The notes under the pieces: model-generated
Told to the model about the DNA's origin: nothing
The model's database searches: none
The model's input: the letters and a program-made list of their open reading frames with translations, nothing else
Origin: Flavobacteriales bacterium
GTDB taxonomy: Bacteria; Bacteroidota; Bacteroidia; Flavobacteriales_D; SKUL01
Assembly (NCBI GenBank): GCA_007129985.1
Contig: SKUL01000190.1
Coordinates: forward strand, 1 to 6,467
Direction of reading: 5' to 3'
DNA length: 6,467 bases
Program-made: the position numbers and the translations under genes
In this document: piece after piece, positions 5,509-6,467 of the stretch
Layout of the letters: the number at the start of each line of letters is the position of its first letter
Position numbering within the stretch: position 1 is the stretch's first letter

Positions 5509-6467
5509 TTACTTAGCAATCACAAGTCGTTTTACGTGCGCTTCGTTATCGGTTGTAAGTCGGTACAGGTAAATACCTGAATGCAGCCCGGATCCGTCAA
5601 ACTCAAAGCGGTATTCCTGCTGAGCAGCAGCTTCGCCGCGGTACAAGACTTGAACAACTTTTCCGGTCATATCAATTACTTCAAGCTGAGTTTGCTTAGA
5701 AAGCTCGGGCAGCTCGAAAGTAATCCATGCGCGGTTGGGTGAAGGGTTCGGGAACGCCTCAAGCACAACTTCGAGTTCCGGTTGCAGCATTTCAATTTCG
5801 GGCATATCGCTCTCTTCACCGGGTTGCACGGTGATAATCTGAACCACACTAGTTGAGTTTCCACAATCATCAGTAGCCGTCCAGATGCGGGTAATGGTGT
5901 AGTCACACTCGGGGCATTCTTTCTCAAATGCGAAGTCACCGATACCATTTACATCTGCATCATTCCACTGACCATTGTAGAAGAACCAACCTGACATACC
6001 ATCGGCAGCGTTGCGATTGTTGGCTGCTTCACCCACCTGGAACCCGAAGAACAGGCTGGCAGGAGCGTGGCTCAGATCGAGCGATGAACCAGCGTACAGA
6101 CCGTCACCGGTAAGGATGGCGCTGTCTGCGTTGAGGATGTAGTAATCCCAGTTCTCAAACAGACCACCAGCCGTTGCGAAGTTCGCATCGTCTTTGTAGC
6201 TGCGACCAAGGCCACTCCACTCATCCCAGTCAGCGCGGTCTTTGAAGTACACATCAATAATCCAACGCTTGCCGGGGTTGTTGCTAGCGTAAGCTACACC
6301 TGTAAGGTGCGCACGACCGTTGGGCAGTTCTACAAACGATCCGCCAGCTTCGGTGAGGTAGTAGTACTGAGGCTCGCCAATGTTGTTAGGCAACCACAGT
6401 GCCCAGGGCTGACCTACCACATCGAAAGGAGTGGTGAGGTGACACTGAGCCAATCCGTCCTCTCCGG
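5509..6467 (-). CDS. T9SS-secreted modular protein, C-terminal part (5' end outside window)
   Basis: The frame is open through the right edge (GEDGLAQCHL from the first full codon), so the gene starts beyond 6467. Positions below count from the TTG at 6453, which is not a real start. Residues about 13-178 form a Trp/Tyr/Gly-rich, probably all-beta extracellular domain with landmarks LPNGRAHLTGVAY (43-55), WIIDVYFKDRADWDEWSGLG (64-83) and FGFQVGEAANNRNAADGMSG (136-155). I cannot name its family. Next comes a short HYR/Ig-like strand pair, ITRIWTATDDCGNSTS (187-202), typical of Bacteroidota adhesin-like proteins, with Cys at 180, 183 and 197 that could form disulfides. After an acidic Glu/Pro linker, FPNPSPN (234-240) begins an 81-residue type A T9SS sorting domain, with LEVIDMTGKVV, GLHSGIYLYRL and the basic end VKRLVIAK. 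The sorting domain directs passage through the outer-membrane T9SS and is normally removed, leaving the protein surface-anchored or released. The gene ends in tandem TAA stops (5511-5506) and converges on parC. Its enzymatic or adhesive role is unknown. Confidence 0.9.
   Translation of the reverse strand, partial: GEDGLAQCHLTTPFDVVGQPWALWLPNNIGEPQYYYLTEAGGSFVELPNGRAHLTGVAYASNNPGKRWIIDVYFKDRADWDEWSGLGRSYKDDANFATAGGLFENWDYYILNADSAILTGDGLYAGSSLDLSHAPASLFFGFQVGEAANNRNAADGMSGWFFYNGQWNDADVNGIGDFAFEKECPECDYTITRIWTATDDCGNSTSVVQIITVQPGEESDMPEIEMLQPELEVVLEAFPNPSPNRAWITFELPELSKQTQLEVIDMTGKVVQVLYRGEAAAQQEYRFEFDGSGLHSGIYLYRLTTDNEAHVKRLVIAK

Noticed and set aside
6451..6453. TTG as the start of the T9SS cargo gene
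   Set aside because: The frame stays open upstream to the window edge and no signal peptide follows the TTG, so the gene simply continues beyond the window.
1..6467. CRISPR arrays, tRNA or rRNA genes, and insertion sequences
   Set aside because: I saw no spaced direct repeats, tRNA-like cloverleaf, rRNA signature or transposase in either strand.

Overview
The window looks like chromosomal DNA from a member of the Bacteroidota, probably a Flavobacteriales-like lineage of moderate GC. Three things point there. The ParE/ParC pair has the sequence style of that phylum (HPHGDASIGDALVQLGQK in ParC, LKGKPLN in ParE). One protein ends in a type IX secretion (T9SS) C-terminal sorting domain, a system confined to Bacteroidota and relatives. 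Starts lack strong Shine-Dalgarno sequences.

Layout. Positions 1-660 hold no intact gene. Positions 1-75 may be the last codons of an upstream gene. Positions 76-257 are non-coding with two dyad-symmetric elements. From 258 a short reading frame encodes a clear signal peptide and the first residues of a secreted protein; it then breaks by a frameshift near 414 and is lost by about 465, so I read it as a decayed gene fragment. Positions 466-660 are the leader of the topoisomerase operon. Positions 661-2544 are parE (627 aa) and 2547-5405 are parC (952 aa), separated by 2 bases and surely one operon. Positions 5406-5508 are a convergent intergenic region with a strong GC-rich hairpin terminator and a second, weaker AT-rich hairpin. 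Positions 5509-6467, on the minus strand, are the 3' part of a T9SS-secreted surface or extracellular protein whose start lies beyond the right edge.

How the genes work together. ParE (ATPase and TOPRIM) and ParC (DNA cleavage, C-terminal beta-pinwheel) form the heterotetramer of topoisomerase IV, which decatenates daughter chromosomes. The T9SS cargo gene is unrelated in function and merely converges on the operon. I do not see a new multi-gene system. The points most worth following up are the extreme C-terminus of ParC (a long acidic tail ending in QITLF, resembling a sliding-clamp-binding peptide), the hidden secreted-protein remnant upstream of parE, and the unnamed globular domain in the T9SS cargo protein.
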